DNA from: Leptolyngbyaceae cyanobacterium clean351 | GTDB lineage: Bacteria; Cyanobacteriota; Cyanobacteriia; DAIDHW01 | Assembly (NCBI GenBank): GCA_027451865.1 | Contig: DAIDHW010000001.1 | Location: forward strand, 1,127,329 to 1,191,328 | DNA: 64,000 bases | Reading direction: 5' to 3' | Shown: in pieces, positions 50,760 through 59,303 of the stretch | How the letters are laid out: every line of letters begins with the position of its first letter | How positions within the stretch are numbered: the first letter of the stretch is position 1 | The notes under the pieces: model-generated | Database searches by the model: none | Told to the model about the DNA's origin: nothing | Seen by the model: the letters and a program-made list of their open reading frames with translations, nothing else | Position numbers and translations under genes: made by a program

Positions 50760-51012
50760 GCAGGTCCTCGGGTATATTTTGGCGCGGCCCCGCAGGAGAG
50801 GGGTCCTATAAGAATATTATGGGGGCCTAGAATGTCAGCAAGAACATTGCCAGAACCCGTTCCCAAAATTGTTTACTATAAACTAATATCCCCCCTTTTC
50901 AGGTCTCCTGATCATTGGGGGAAAAGAGAGGGATATATCAAAAATATGGGTCAAACCCTCCACTCTTCTCAGACAACGTTGCTTTTGGTGAGCGTCTTGA
51001 AGGCTAATTGAC

Positions 51013-51405
51013 TTGCGGCTTGAATTTGTTCCCGTCGAAGAATTTTATTTTGCCCTGACCCTAGCAGTGCGTACCCTGACAGACCTAGACCAGCCCGGTT
51101 TAGCGTCAAGAGTGGGGGAGCGCCTGGCTGGCCTGCTGGGGGAGCCTTCCACCGTTGCTTCTGCTAGACAAAATACCTACAACTATGTATTCCGGGTCCG
51201 GGACTACGACCACGCCCCAGCCCCCCAACTAGTAGTTTCCCTGGCAGACTGGCAAGGCAAACTCCGCCTCAGTAGCGATTATGGCTGGATGCTTGATGGG
51301 GAGCGCAAACCCGTGCGCACCAGTCAGTTTGAGCTGCGGCCCCAGTTCTGTAGCCACCTCCAAGCCCATCTTACGGATTGGCTCCAGATTCCTTTGATTC
51401 TCTAA
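51013..51405 (+). CDS. Conserved-looking hypothetical protein
   Basis: A 130-residue soluble frame starting with TTG at 51013, after a 253-base gap with no other gene. RNGVQ-like motifs are absent and I do not recognise a family. It ends with DWLQIPLIL three bases before the GTG of the DUF4346 gene, a spacing that suggests co-translation and supports its being real. Composition resembles the neighbours. Confidence 0.55.
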   Translation: MRLEFVPVEEFYFALTLAVRTLTDLDQPGLASRVGERLAGLLGEPSTVASARQNTYNYVFRVRDYDHAPAPQLVVSLADWQGKLRLSSDYGWMLDGERKPVRTSQFELRPQFCSHLQAHLTDWLQIPLIL

Positions 51406-51407
51406 AG

Positions 51408-51800
51408 GTGACCGGCTTGACTAACCCTACCGCCCGTCTAAGCGCCATTGACGATCAGCTTTCCCGCCGGCCCTTAGCCCTAGACCCCCAGGGCTACTTC
51501 CTCATCTACCTGCAGCCGGCGGAAGGGTTAATTTGCGCCAAGCACTTTAGCAATGTGATTGATGAGCGAGGCTTAGCCTGCGACCCGGAGACAGGTAAGC
51601 CCCTACCGGCCCGAGGTAAGTTAGACCGCTCAGCGGCGGCGGTGTTTCAGGGCCGCACTGCCAAGGAAGTGTGCGTGGAGATTTTCGAGCGCGCCAACCC
51701 CTGCCCGGTCAGTCAGTTGGATCACGCCGCCTACCTCGGCCGGGAACTGGTGCGGGCAGAAATTGCCCTAGTGTGCGGTGAACCCTACTGTCAGGACTAA
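51408..51800 (+). CDS. DUF4346 protein
   Basis: A 130-residue protein from GTG 51408. DPQGYFLIYLQPAEGLICAKHFSN and GLACDPETGKPLPARG lead to RTAKEVCVEIFERANPCPVSQLDHAAYLGRELVRAEIALV, which fits the DUF4346 domain found alone or fused in cyanobacteria. Function is unknown. The frame stays open upstream to a TTG at 51378, but that start would overlap the previous gene by 28 bases. The next gene, CARF-RelE, begins 78 bases later with its own promoter. Confidence 0.65.
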   Translation: MTGLTNPTARLSAIDDQLSRRPLALDPQGYFLIYLQPAEGLICAKHFSNVIDERGLACDPETGKPLPARGKLDRSAAAVFQGRTAKEVCVEIFERANPCPVSQLDHAAYLGRELVRAEIALVCGEPYCQD

Positions 51801-51826
51801 AGTATTAAGCAACCAGTCAAGATAAG

Positions 51827-51853
51827 TAATCTTGAATTATACTGGAGCCATAG
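51827..51853 (+). promoter_or_regulatory. Perfect inverted repeat beside the -10 box of the CARF-RelE gene
   Basis: TCAAGAT-AAGTA-ATCTTGA (51827-51845) is a perfect seven-base inverted repeat. A near-consensus -10, TATACT, follows at 51848-51853, so the dyad occupies the -35 to -10 spacer. That is a classic position for a repressor operator. The ATG is 26 bases past the -10. Confidence 0.6.
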
Positions 51854-51878
51854 TTGTATCTCCTGGGGTGGATTTCCT

Positions 51879-52982
51879 ATGCCTAAACTGATTCTCTCTC
51901 CCTGTGGTACTAGTCTACTAACTAATAAGGCCAAAGATTTTGAACGGAATCTAATCACCAATCATGCCAACGCCAAAACCGAGGAGGCAATTGCTGCTGG
52001 GGAGGAGCGTCGGGTTCTAGAGGAGCGCTTGAAGGCAGTGGAGGGCCGACTAGACTCGGCCGACTATCAACAGGCTGCTAGGATGTCGGCGGAACTCAAC
52101 AGTATCATTAAAATCTATGACGGGAAGATCGATCCCCCCAATGACACCCATATCTTGCTGCACACAGACACCTGGTTGGGGAAGAAAACTGCTCAGCTGG
52201 TAGAGAGTTGGCTGCGCGGTCGCGGCTTCACTGATGTTCAAATGCTCTCGGAGCCGGGACTAAGTACCGCGAAACTGGATGACTTTCAAAACGCCTTGTC
52301 AGGTCTAGTGGAGTGGTGTTCGGAGACACTACCTGGCTATCGTCAGGCTCAATACAAGATCATATTCAACCTGACTGGGGGATTTAAGTCTGTGCAGGGT
52401 TTTCTCCAGACTCTGGGCATGTTTTACGCCGACGAGATTGTTTATATCTTTGAGCAGTCAGAGTCTTTGCTGCGCATTCCCCGCCTGCCTGTGCGGATTG
52501 AGGCTGAAGAATATATCCAGAAGCATTTACAAAAGTTTAGGCGGCTAGGGCAAAACCTACCCGTCGAGGACCAGGACCTGAGGGGGATTCCCGAAACCCT
52601 GCTGACGAGGGCGGCTGGCCTGGTAGACCTGTCCCCCTGGGGTAGATTGGTTTGGGATCAAGCCAAGGAACAGATCTATCAGAAAAAGATTTATGATGCT
52701 CCTAGCTCCAAGATCAAGTTTGGTCCCAGATTTCTGGACTCGGTTGAGGACTTACCCGGTGACCGCCGCCTATTAGTCAATAAGAGAACCGATCAGCTCG
52801 CCAAGTACCAGGAACAGGGGGTCAATCTTAAATCCCTGGACTTCAAGCAACTCCGGGGTAATCCCTGCCCTCCCGCCACCCATGAGATGGATGCCTGGTC
52901 AGATAAGGATGCCCAGCGGATCTTTTGCCACTACGAAGGGGACGTAGTAGTCTTGGACCGCCTAGACAAGGGATTGCACTAG
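51879..52982 (+). CDS. CARF-RelE protein (Cami1-like type III CRISPR effector), orphan
   Basis: A 367-residue protein. The N-terminal CARF domain is of the APE2256/Cas_APE2256 type: SPCGTSLLTN (7-16) and FNLTGGFKSVQGFLQTLG (163-180) are the ring-nucleotide contact motifs of that family. A charged coiled insert occupies about 28-80. The C-terminal part (about 255-367) looks RelE-like: THEMDAW near 334-340, then RIFCHYEGDVVVLDRLDKG. CARF-RelE proteins such as Cami1 are ribosome-dependent mRNA interferases turned on by cyclic oligoadenylate from Cas10. No cas gene or CRISPR array is visible in this window. The RelE assignment rests on motif resemblance. Confidence 0.75.
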   Translation: MPKLILSPCGTSLLTNKAKDFERNLITNHANAKTEEAIAAGEERRVLEERLKAVEGRLDSADYQQAARMSAELNSIIKIYDGKIDPPNDTHILLHTDTWLGKKTAQLVESWLRGRGFTDVQMLSEPGLSTAKLDDFQNALSGLVEWCSETLPGYRQAQYKIIFNLTGGFKSVQGFLQTLGMFYADEIVYIFEQSESLLRIPRLPVRIEAEEYIQKHLQKFRRLGQNLPVEDQDLRGIPETLLTRAAGLVDLSPWGRLVWDQAKEQIYQKKIYDAPSSKIKFGPRFLDSVEDLPGDRRLLVNKRTDQLAKYQEQGVNLKSLDFKQLRGNPCPPATHEMDAWSDKDAQRIFCHYEGDVVVLDRLDKGLH

Positions 52983-53118
52983 ATTGTGTTCCGGGCCCGG
53001 TCTGGGTTCCTACATACTAAACTCCACCAAGGGTGCCTTACAGTCGTGGGTAAGGGGCAACTAGCCTGCCTATGAAAGATCCGGGAAAGATGCTTCCCTT
53101 AGGGCTGTGGGGCATGCC

Positions 53119-54150
53119 TCATCCCCTCCCCCGCCGAGACTCCCATTCGATCCGCCGCCGCTGGTTAGCACCGGTGATCCGGAAGGCCAGTTGCCTGACT
53201 CCCTCGTAGAGGCTGGCGGGGAGCAGCCAGAGAGCCAAGGCGGCTCCCCAGGTGAGCAGGGTGCGGCGGGGCTCTTCTAGGATGATCTGCCAGTGGGACC
53301 ACACAGCTTGGTTTATTAGTTCTAATGCTACCTTCCCGTCCTTAAGGTTGACGGCCCGCCGGGCCAGGTAGCGCAGTTGATAGGCCCGGGAGACCGGCTC
53401 CCAGGTAGCCGCAAATTCGGGGGCGTAGGTGCGGATCTTGGCAATCAGCTTTTCCCAGGAGGCGAGCTGCTTAAACACTTGGGCAGAAAGACCCCCGGAG
53501 TGAATGCGATACAAGGTCAAAACCTCGGGAATGCCGGCAATCTGCCAGGGGGTCTGCAGCACAATCCGCATCCAGCACTCCACATCCTCCGACTGGCGGA
53601 AGTGCTCATCGAAATAACACTCTTCCGGCGTCCCGTGCAGGTCATCGATAAAGGCAATATCCCGAAACACCTGGGCGCGGATCACCGGTGTTGACCCATT
53701 GCTGATGGGGTTACGACACAGCAGATACCCCGGGTCCATACGGTCTAGTTTGGGGATTTGATAGGTGCCGAGAGGTCGGCTGTGCTCATCAATAAAAGCC
53801 GATCGACAGAAGCTCACCCCCACCTGGGGATGAGCATCCAAGTGGGCCACGTGCAAGGCTAGTTTAGTGGGCAGCCACAGGTCGTCCGAGTCCAAAAAAG
53901 CCAGGTATTCCCCCCGGGCATGGCGAATACCAGTATTGCGCGCCCCGGCCAGGCCCCGGTTTTTCTGGTGGATAATCTTGATCCGCGAATCCGAGAAAGC
54001 TTCCACTAGGGCAATGCTTTGGTCCGGGGATTCATCGTCTACCACCAGCAGTTCGAAGTCTCGATAGGTCTGGGACAAGACCGATTTGATGGTCTCGGTG
54101 ATGAACTGTTCGACGTTATAGACGGGCAGAATTACTGACACCTTAGGCAT
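53119..54150 (-). CDS. Family 2 glycosyltransferase
   Basis: A 343-residue GT-A enzyme. VSVILPVYNVEQFITETIKSVL opens the domain; LLVVDDESPDQS and AFLDSDDLWLP are the acidic motifs, the latter being the DXD-like metal site. Acceptor recognition in the second half includes SEDVECWMRIV. It is the last gene of a four-gene polysaccharide operon, 10 bases after the flippase. The acceptor is unknown. Confidence 0.87.
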   Translation of the reverse strand: MPKVSVILPVYNVEQFITETIKSVLSQTYRDFELLVVDDESPDQSIALVEAFSDSRIKIIHQKNRGLAGARNTGIRHARGEYLAFLDSDDLWLPTKLALHVAHLDAHPQVGVSFCRSAFIDEHSRPLGTYQIPKLDRMDPGYLLCRNPISNGSTPVIRAQVFRDIAFIDDLHGTPEECYFDEHFRQSEDVECWMRIVLQTPWQIAGIPEVLTLYRIHSGGLSAQVFKQLASWEKLIAKIRTYAPEFAATWEPVSRAYQLRYLARRAVNLKDGKVALELINQAVWSHWQIILEEPRRTLLTWGAALALWLLPASLYEGVRQLAFRITGANQRRRIEWESRRGRG

Positions 54151-54160
54151 GGAAAGTAAC

Positions 54161-55411
54161 CTAGTGGTTGCGACGGGGAAATACGTAGCGGGTAGTCCAA
54201 ACCGCGAAGATCCCTAAAAATAGCCCGTGGGCAATAAACACCGCCGTTGCCACCCCTACTATTCCCCAATGGGCACCCAGAATCAAGGCCATAGCAAACA
54301 AAACCGTAAATACCAAGCTCCAGCGCAGATTCAACACCGGCTGACCAATAGCCAACAGCAGTTGAGAAGCTGCATCCCCGTAGGGTCTGGGAATAGCAGA
54401 CAGACAAATCAAGACCAAGACCGGAATTGCCGCCACCCACTTGTGGCCAAAAATAATTGGTACATACCAGTGAGCCAGGCTTGACTGCAGGATGACCAGG
54501 GGGATAATCACAACACTGATGATTTTGAGACTATCTAGATAGCGGCCCCTAAAGTCGGACCAGACAGCTCGAGCAGCGCATAGATGGGGGAACAGGGCGG
54601 TGTTAATGGCATTGATAAAGCTTAAACTTATGCCCAGCCCGGCATTAAACGCAAAGTAGTATATCCCCAGTTCCTGCACTCCTAGCAGCTTCCCCACCAG
54701 CAGGTAATCAATGTTATCCCGCAGGGTTTTTAGCAGTTCCACTCCCAGGACACTCCGGCCAAACCGCATTAAGGTTCCCCAGTGCTTGGCGGTGAACCGG
54801 CCGTGGGGCCGCCAGGGGTGGTTGAGATAGTTCATCCCAATCCAGATTGGGGCTACCAGTAATTTAGGCAGCACAATTGCCCACATACCCATGCCCAGCA
54901 GGGCAAAGACAGCGGTGATCATGTTGTCTACGGTTACCTGGAGCGTGTCCGCCAGGGCGGTAATCTTTAAGCGGTTTTCCCGCACGATCAAGGCTGACTG
55001 TACTCCTCCAATGGGGTCCATTAGATAAACCAGGGCCAAGGTGCAAATCGGCACAATCAGGCGGTTTTCGTGGTGATAAAACCAGGCAATGGGAAAAGCT
55101 GCTAGGCACTGAATGACGAACAAACAGCTATAGATTACCCAGTTGAGCCAGTAGGCGGAAATAGCTAGTTCCTCAATCTGTGCAGCCTCAGCCTGAATCA
55201 GTTGCGTGTCTAATCCCGTCTGGGTAAATACTCGGACAAATTGACTAGTAGTCAGGACAATGGCCGCCAAGCCGTAGTCGTAGGGGCTGAGCATCCGGGC
55301 GAGGATGACTGTGGTAACTAGGCGAGACACCCTGATGACTAGTTGTCCGGCACCTAACCAACCTAAGTTGCGAATGAAAGGGTTAGCTAGCAGGCGTTGC
55401 AGGGGGGTCAT
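54161..55411 (-). CDS. Polysaccharide flippase, Wzx/RfbX type (MOP superfamily)
   Basis: A 416-residue, roughly 12-helix transporter that moves lipid-linked oligosaccharides across the membrane. RNLGWLGAGQLVIRVSRLVTTVILARMLSPYDYGL is the typical N-terminus, and FGRSVLGVELLKTLRDNIDYLLVGKLLG marks the second half. The ATG overlaps the PIG-L stop (ATGA), so the operon genes are coupled. Its position among glycosyltransferases fits an O-antigen or exopolysaccharide pathway. Confidence 0.88.
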   Translation of the reverse strand: MTPLQRLLANPFIRNLGWLGAGQLVIRVSRLVTTVILARMLSPYDYGLAAIVLTTSQFVRVFTQTGLDTQLIQAEAAQIEELAISAYWLNWVIYSCLFVIQCLAAFPIAWFYHHENRLIVPICTLALVYLMDPIGGVQSALIVRENRLKITALADTLQVTVDNMITAVFALLGMGMWAIVLPKLLVAPIWIGMNYLNHPWRPHGRFTAKHWGTLMRFGRSVLGVELLKTLRDNIDYLLVGKLLGVQELGIYYFAFNAGLGISLSFINAINTALFPHLCAARAVWSDFRGRYLDSLKIISVVIIPLVILQSSLAHWYVPIIFGHKWVAAIPVLVLICLSAIPRPYGDAASQLLLAIGQPVLNLRWSLVFTVLFAMALILGAHWGIVGVATAVFIAHGLFLGIFAVWTTRYVFPRRNH

Positions 55412-56175
55412 GGGGGTTTAGGGCCCGGTAGATATATCTCCCACTGGCTAGCGTGCTGGGCTACAAACCGCCGGGGGAGAATCACAAACTGTGAGGTGTA
55501 GGCGGCGATAGCCTGGAGTTTTTGGGTTCTGACCTGACTGATGTCAAGCCGCCGGGCCCCCTGGAGGTCACGCCAAGCTAAGTCTCGGCCGAGGCGGCGA
55601 TGCCAGATCATCCAGATGGGATAATACCACAGCTCACTTGAGCTCTGGGTTTGGTCTAGCGCCGCCCTCACTAGCGCACTGGTGCTTTCGTGGTCTGGAT
55701 GGGCGTCCCGGGGATGGGTGACGTAGACTTCCTGGGCTTGGGTTTGCCGGAGAATCTCACCTAGGCGATTAATTAAGGTTTGCCGTTGGTGGGGAGTGAG
55801 GTGGCTGAGCCCACCATCCGGTAAATTCAGGAAGTGGGTGTGGGCGGAGTCTACCCCCAAGGTGGCCAGGGCGGTTGTTGCCTCGCGGACTCTAGTCTGG
55901 ACCAGGTTGGGATCATAGGTCGAGCCTAGGCTGTCTGAGGCGGCACCATCGGTCAGGAACACTACCCACACCGGCACCTGGGCTGACCTTTTTAGGGCGA
56001 TCAGACCCCCACACCCTAGGGTTTCGTCATCCTGGTGGGGGGCAAAAACCACCGCGCTTCCGGTTTGAAAGTCCCGGGGCTGACTGCCAAGGGATGCCCA
56101 CCACCAGAAAACCAGGTGGGCCTGGAGTACTCCCAATCGCCAGCGCAGAGCCCGGTTAAGCCTAGGTAGTAACAT
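55408..56175 (-). CDS. PIG-L-family zinc deacetylase
   Basis: A 255-residue enzyme that removes N-acetyl groups from sugars. VVFAPHQDDETLGCGGLIAL is the AHPDDE-type zinc motif and THPRDAHPDHESTSALV the second metal-binding motif. A membrane-proximal N-terminus (LVFWWWASL) may tether it. ATG 56175 gives a 14-base overlap with the upstream GT2 gene; the longer frame to 56214 is less likely. Probably modifies the same glycan as its neighbours. Confidence 0.85.
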   Translation of the reverse strand: MLLPRLNRALRWRLGVLQAHLVFWWWASLGSQPRDFQTGSAVVFAPHQDDETLGCGGLIALKRSAQVPVWVVFLTDGAASDSLGSTYDPNLVQTRVREATTALATLGVDSAHTHFLNLPDGGLSHLTPHQRQTLINRLGEILRQTQAQEVYVTHPRDAHPDHESTSALVRAALDQTQSSSELWYYPIWMIWHRRLGRDLAWRDLQGARRLDISQVRTQKLQAIAAYTSQFVILPRRFVAQHASQWEIYLPGPKPP

Positions 56176-57145
56176 CACGGGCGGCGAAATTCCGGTTGAT
56201 TTTGCGCAGTACAAGCCGGGCCAACTTAAGGGGTAACAGGGTGAACACCACCAGGCTAGCTAAAAGGATTAAGGTGCTGCTTTGGCAAATGGATGATGGA
56301 GCCAGGATCAGAGATTTCTGGATGTAGCTGCGGGCTCTCAGGACCTGTTTGCGGTCGGTCACCTGGGCTAGATGCATGCGAGTGATCGTTTGGTAGAGAT
56401 TAGCCTGGGCATGGCGCTTAAGAAACTTTAATTCAGGGGGGGCATTCTGAAATATCCGGTCGATGGTATTGAGGGTCGCCCGTTCTAGTTCCTCCAGCCG
56501 GTAGGAGGTGGAACTGCGCCGTTGGCGGTAGAAGATCTGGGGTTTAGGGACGGCCACTACTTGACCTAGGGCCGCTACTCGACAATAGAACTCCCAATCC
56601 TCCCCCTGGGTTAGGTCTGGGTCAAAGCCCCCCGCCTCGATCCAAGCCTGGCGACGCACCAGGGCACTAGAGCCATTAATCATAAAATTGTGCTGTAACA
56701 GATCTGGATACACATTCCCCTGGGGGAGCCTGGGCATGCGGACTGGGGAGATCCGGTCTCCAGAATGACTCATGAGGTAGGTGCGGCTGTAGACCAGGAG
56801 GCCTTGGGGGGAGGACTGCAGGGCTGCTACCTGGTCAGCTAATTTGTCCGCACTCCAGAGGTCATCTGCATCGAGGAGGGCGATAAATTCCCCCTGGGCA
56901 TGGCTAAAGGCGCGGTTGCGAGCCGTGGAAACCCCAGCGTTGGGATAGGAAAATAAGTGCACTCTCGGGTCGGTGCAGGTGGCCACTAAGGACCGGGTAT
57001 TATCGGTGGAGCCATCATCAATAACGATCAATTCCCAGTCGGGAAAAGTTTGGGCTCGCACCGACTCAATGGTGGCCAAAATAAACTCAGCGGCATTGTA
57101 GGCTGGAATAATTACTGATACAAGTACCTTAGTAGTTATAGGCAT
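56162..57145 (-). CDS. Family 2 glycosyltransferase with a C-terminal membrane helix
   Basis: A 327-residue GT-A enzyme. VSVIIPAYNAAEFILATIESV, LIVIDDGSTDNT and ALLDADDLWSA are the sugar-nucleotide and DXD motifs; NGSSALVRRQAWIEAGGFDPDL and GEDWEFYCRV are the acceptor-side motifs. A hydrophobic segment near residue 285-310 (LILLASLVVFTLLPL) suggests membrane attachment. It heads the leftward polysaccharide operon. Confidence 0.86.
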   Translation of the reverse strand: MPITTKVLVSVIIPAYNAAEFILATIESVRAQTFPDWELIVIDDGSTDNTRSLVATCTDPRVHLFSYPNAGVSTARNRAFSHAQGEFIALLDADDLWSADKLADQVAALQSSPQGLLVYSRTYLMSHSGDRISPVRMPRLPQGNVYPDLLQHNFMINGSSALVRRQAWIEAGGFDPDLTQGEDWEFYCRVAALGQVVAVPKPQIFYRQRRSSTSYRLEELERATLNTIDRIFQNAPPELKFLKRHAQANLYQTITRMHLAQVTDRKQVLRARSYIQKSLILAPSSICQSSTLILLASLVVFTLLPLKLARLVLRKINRNFAARDVTT

Positions 57146-57450
57146 AAGACTAGTGCAATTACCGGCCTACTAGAGATGGCCACCGACCCCTTGCCGGACC
57201 GACTGTGCTGATAAGATACACCATTATTTATAATTATCCATCTGCGATGCCTGAGCACCCGGGGAAGGGATCCCAAGCAGACAGCCTTTGTCAGGGAGGC
57301 AAGTTCCCAGGCATTGATAGGCGCTTGCAACCCCTAATCTAAGTGACTCTAAGCAGCTATGGCTCAGTATAATCACCCTGGAGGTTTGTGAATAAAAGTT
57401 AGCATTCCCTCTGATTTCTGCGGGGTTGGGTATTGACAAACTCTAGGGAT
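57146..57450. other. 305-base intergenic region, no gene seen
   Basis: It separates the DUF697 GTPase from the polysaccharide operon. A/T-rich TTATTTATAATTAT near 57220-57235 may belong to the operon's promoter. Open frames here have no recognisable product. Confidence 0.5.
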
Positions 57451-58890
57451 TCAATCTGCCTGGTGAGGCGGTTTTAGATCCAACTTGGCCGTCAACTCCG
57501 CCTTCAGCTGGGCCAGAATCGAGGTCTCCTCCAAAGTGGAGAGGATGCGGCTAACTACGGCTTTGGGTCCCTCCGGTCCCCACCGCGCTCCGTTAGCCAG
57601 GTAAGCCTTGGTGATTTGGCCAATACCGTAGGATGACAGACCAGCTACCCCCGCCTGGGTAATGGCTACGGAGGTGTAGGCCCCTAGGCTCAAGCCGGCG
57701 GTGGCGGGGGCAGCCAGGCCAAACAGAGTCTTGAGGGACCCCAGCCCCAGGTTTACCAACAGTTCACTGGCACTGATTCCCCCCATGCTCAGGGCGATCC
57801 GCTGCAGGAGGGCGAGGGCAGCGGTGCGAGTCATGGGCAGGCCGTACAGACGCGACAAGGCTAGGATCATCGCTACATCAATGACTCCCCCACTCACCAT
57901 ATCTAGAACCGTCACGGGATTAAGGGCCGTGGCCACAGCCTTAGTAACGGCTGACTGCCAGATCAGTTGGTTGGCTTTTTCGTCTCGGAGGGTGAGTTTG
58001 CGCTGGACGATCTGTTCCTGAACCGTGCCAGCGTAGAGCATGGTATTGAGAGCTAGAAGGGACTTACCTTCGCGGTCAAGGATTTGGAGGATTTTCGCCT
58101 TCAACTCTTCTACCTGGGGCAGGCCCACTACTAGTTCTACCTCGCGCCGGCCGCCTGGCTGCTCAACTAGTCGCGGGACCCGGGGGGAGGCGGCCGCCAT
58201 GACCATATCATCGGCGAGTAAAAGGCCCTGGAGGCGTTCGTCACGGATTTTGGCGCAGATGGCCTGTCGCTCAGCGCTGGTGTACTGGTCTGACTTATTA
58301 AAAACTAACAGCACTGGCTTTTGGCTTTGCCTAAGTTCTCCTAGGGCTTGGTATTCCACTCGGGTTAGGTCACCAGCTACCACAAACAGGACCAGGTCTG
58401 CCTGTTGGGCTACCTGCTGGGCTAAGGCCTCGCGCTGTTCCCCGTCTACCTCGTCGATTCCAGGGGTGTCAATTAGCTCAACTCGGGCATAACCCAGGCC
58501 CGGCAGAACTACCCGCCTAGTTTCCCCCTCCTCGAGGATAGGCCAAGGGGTTTGGTCTTGAACCAAAGTTACCCCATGCACAGCTCCGGTAGGGAAAACC
58601 GGCTGGCCCAGGATCGCATTCAGGAGGGAGGATTTGCCCCGGCCAACCATCCCGAAGACAGCAATATGAACTATCTGCTGGTCTAATTTAGCCAGCATAT
58701 CGTTGAGGCCTTGAATTTGCTCTTCTAGGCCTTGACGTTCCTGGGCAGTCAAGTCTAAGTTACCAACAAGTTCCTGCAGGGCTGCCCGGGCTTGTTGATA
58801 GTTCAGATCCGCCTGAATCCCTTCAAGCCCGGCTAGGGCTTGTTCCATGTCCCAATTGTCTTCCGGGTCGTTGACACTCAAGGGAACCAC
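57451..58890 (-). CDS. Era-like GTPase with DUF697 membrane domain
   Basis: A 479-residue GTP-binding protein. An N-terminal coiled coil (about 15-70) is followed by a G domain: GMVGRGKSSLLNAI (G1), LIDTPGIDEV (G3) and LVFNKSDQ (G4). From about residue 315 it becomes hydrophobic helices typical of DUF697, so it is probably membrane-associated. Such proteins are common in cyanobacteria and of unknown role. A GTG at 58890 begins the frame; ATG 58848 is an alternative. Confidence 0.8.
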   Translation of the reverse strand: MVPLSVNDPEDNWDMEQALAGLEGIQADLNYQQARAALQELVGNLDLTAQERQGLEEQIQGLNDMLAKLDQQIVHIAVFGMVGRGKSSLLNAILGQPVFPTGAVHGVTLVQDQTPWPILEEGETRRVVLPGLGYARVELIDTPGIDEVDGEQREALAQQVAQQADLVLFVVAGDLTRVEYQALGELRQSQKPVLLVFNKSDQYTSAERQAICAKIRDERLQGLLLADDMVMAAASPRVPRLVEQPGGRREVELVVGLPQVEELKAKILQILDREGKSLLALNTMLYAGTVQEQIVQRKLTLRDEKANQLIWQSAVTKAVATALNPVTVLDMVSGGVIDVAMILALSRLYGLPMTRTAALALLQRIALSMGGISASELLVNLGLGSLKTLFGLAAPATAGLSLGAYTSVAITQAGVAGLSSYGIGQITKAYLANGARWGPEGPKAVVSRILSTLEETSILAQLKAELTAKLDLKPPHQAD

Positions 58891-58923
58891 ACCCCGGTCA
58901 GAGCTGGCTAAGGGGCAATAATT

Positions 58924-59106
58924 TTAACGGAACCGACGAGTCTTGCGGCGAGCGGCGATGGTCTTGCGCTTGCGCTTCTCGAGGGGAGTCTCAAAGTGTC
59001 GGTGGGCTTTCACGTCGGCTAGAATGCCAGCCTTAGAGACCTGCCGCTTAAAGCGTCGTAGCGCCGATTCAATACCTTCATTTTCGCCGAGCACGACTTG
59101 GGTCAT
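58924..59106 (-). CDS. rpsU: 30S ribosomal protein S21
   Basis: A 60-residue basic protein. [27 protein letters not shown] and the Arg/Lys-rich tail [16 protein letters not shown] are canonical. ATG 59106 has AAAAGG upstream; the much longer open frame behind it has no homology. Transcribed leftward, divergent from the Hik2-like gene. Confidence 0.95.
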   Translation of the reverse strand: MTQVVLGENEGIESALRRFKRQVSKAGILADVKAHRHFETPLEKRKRKTIAARRKTRRFR

Positions 59107-59303
59107 GGAAGATCGCCTTTTAAGTGGAAGAGATAGGGTTTGAGCAAACAAATCAAGAGAAGGTAAGCACCGGCGCCCCATCCCCCTGGGAAACACTCCC
59201 CAGAAATCTGAGCTGGAGCGCCAAATATCCAAATATGCTGTGATGTTAATATATCGTAGGCTTTTCCCTATCCCATTGCCAACCCCTGTCACCAGTTTCC
59301 CCT

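Noticed and set aside
57136-57439. Two minus-strand frames in the 305-base gap upstream of the polysaccharide operon
   Set aside because: Composition and sequence look random and no family resemblance was seen.
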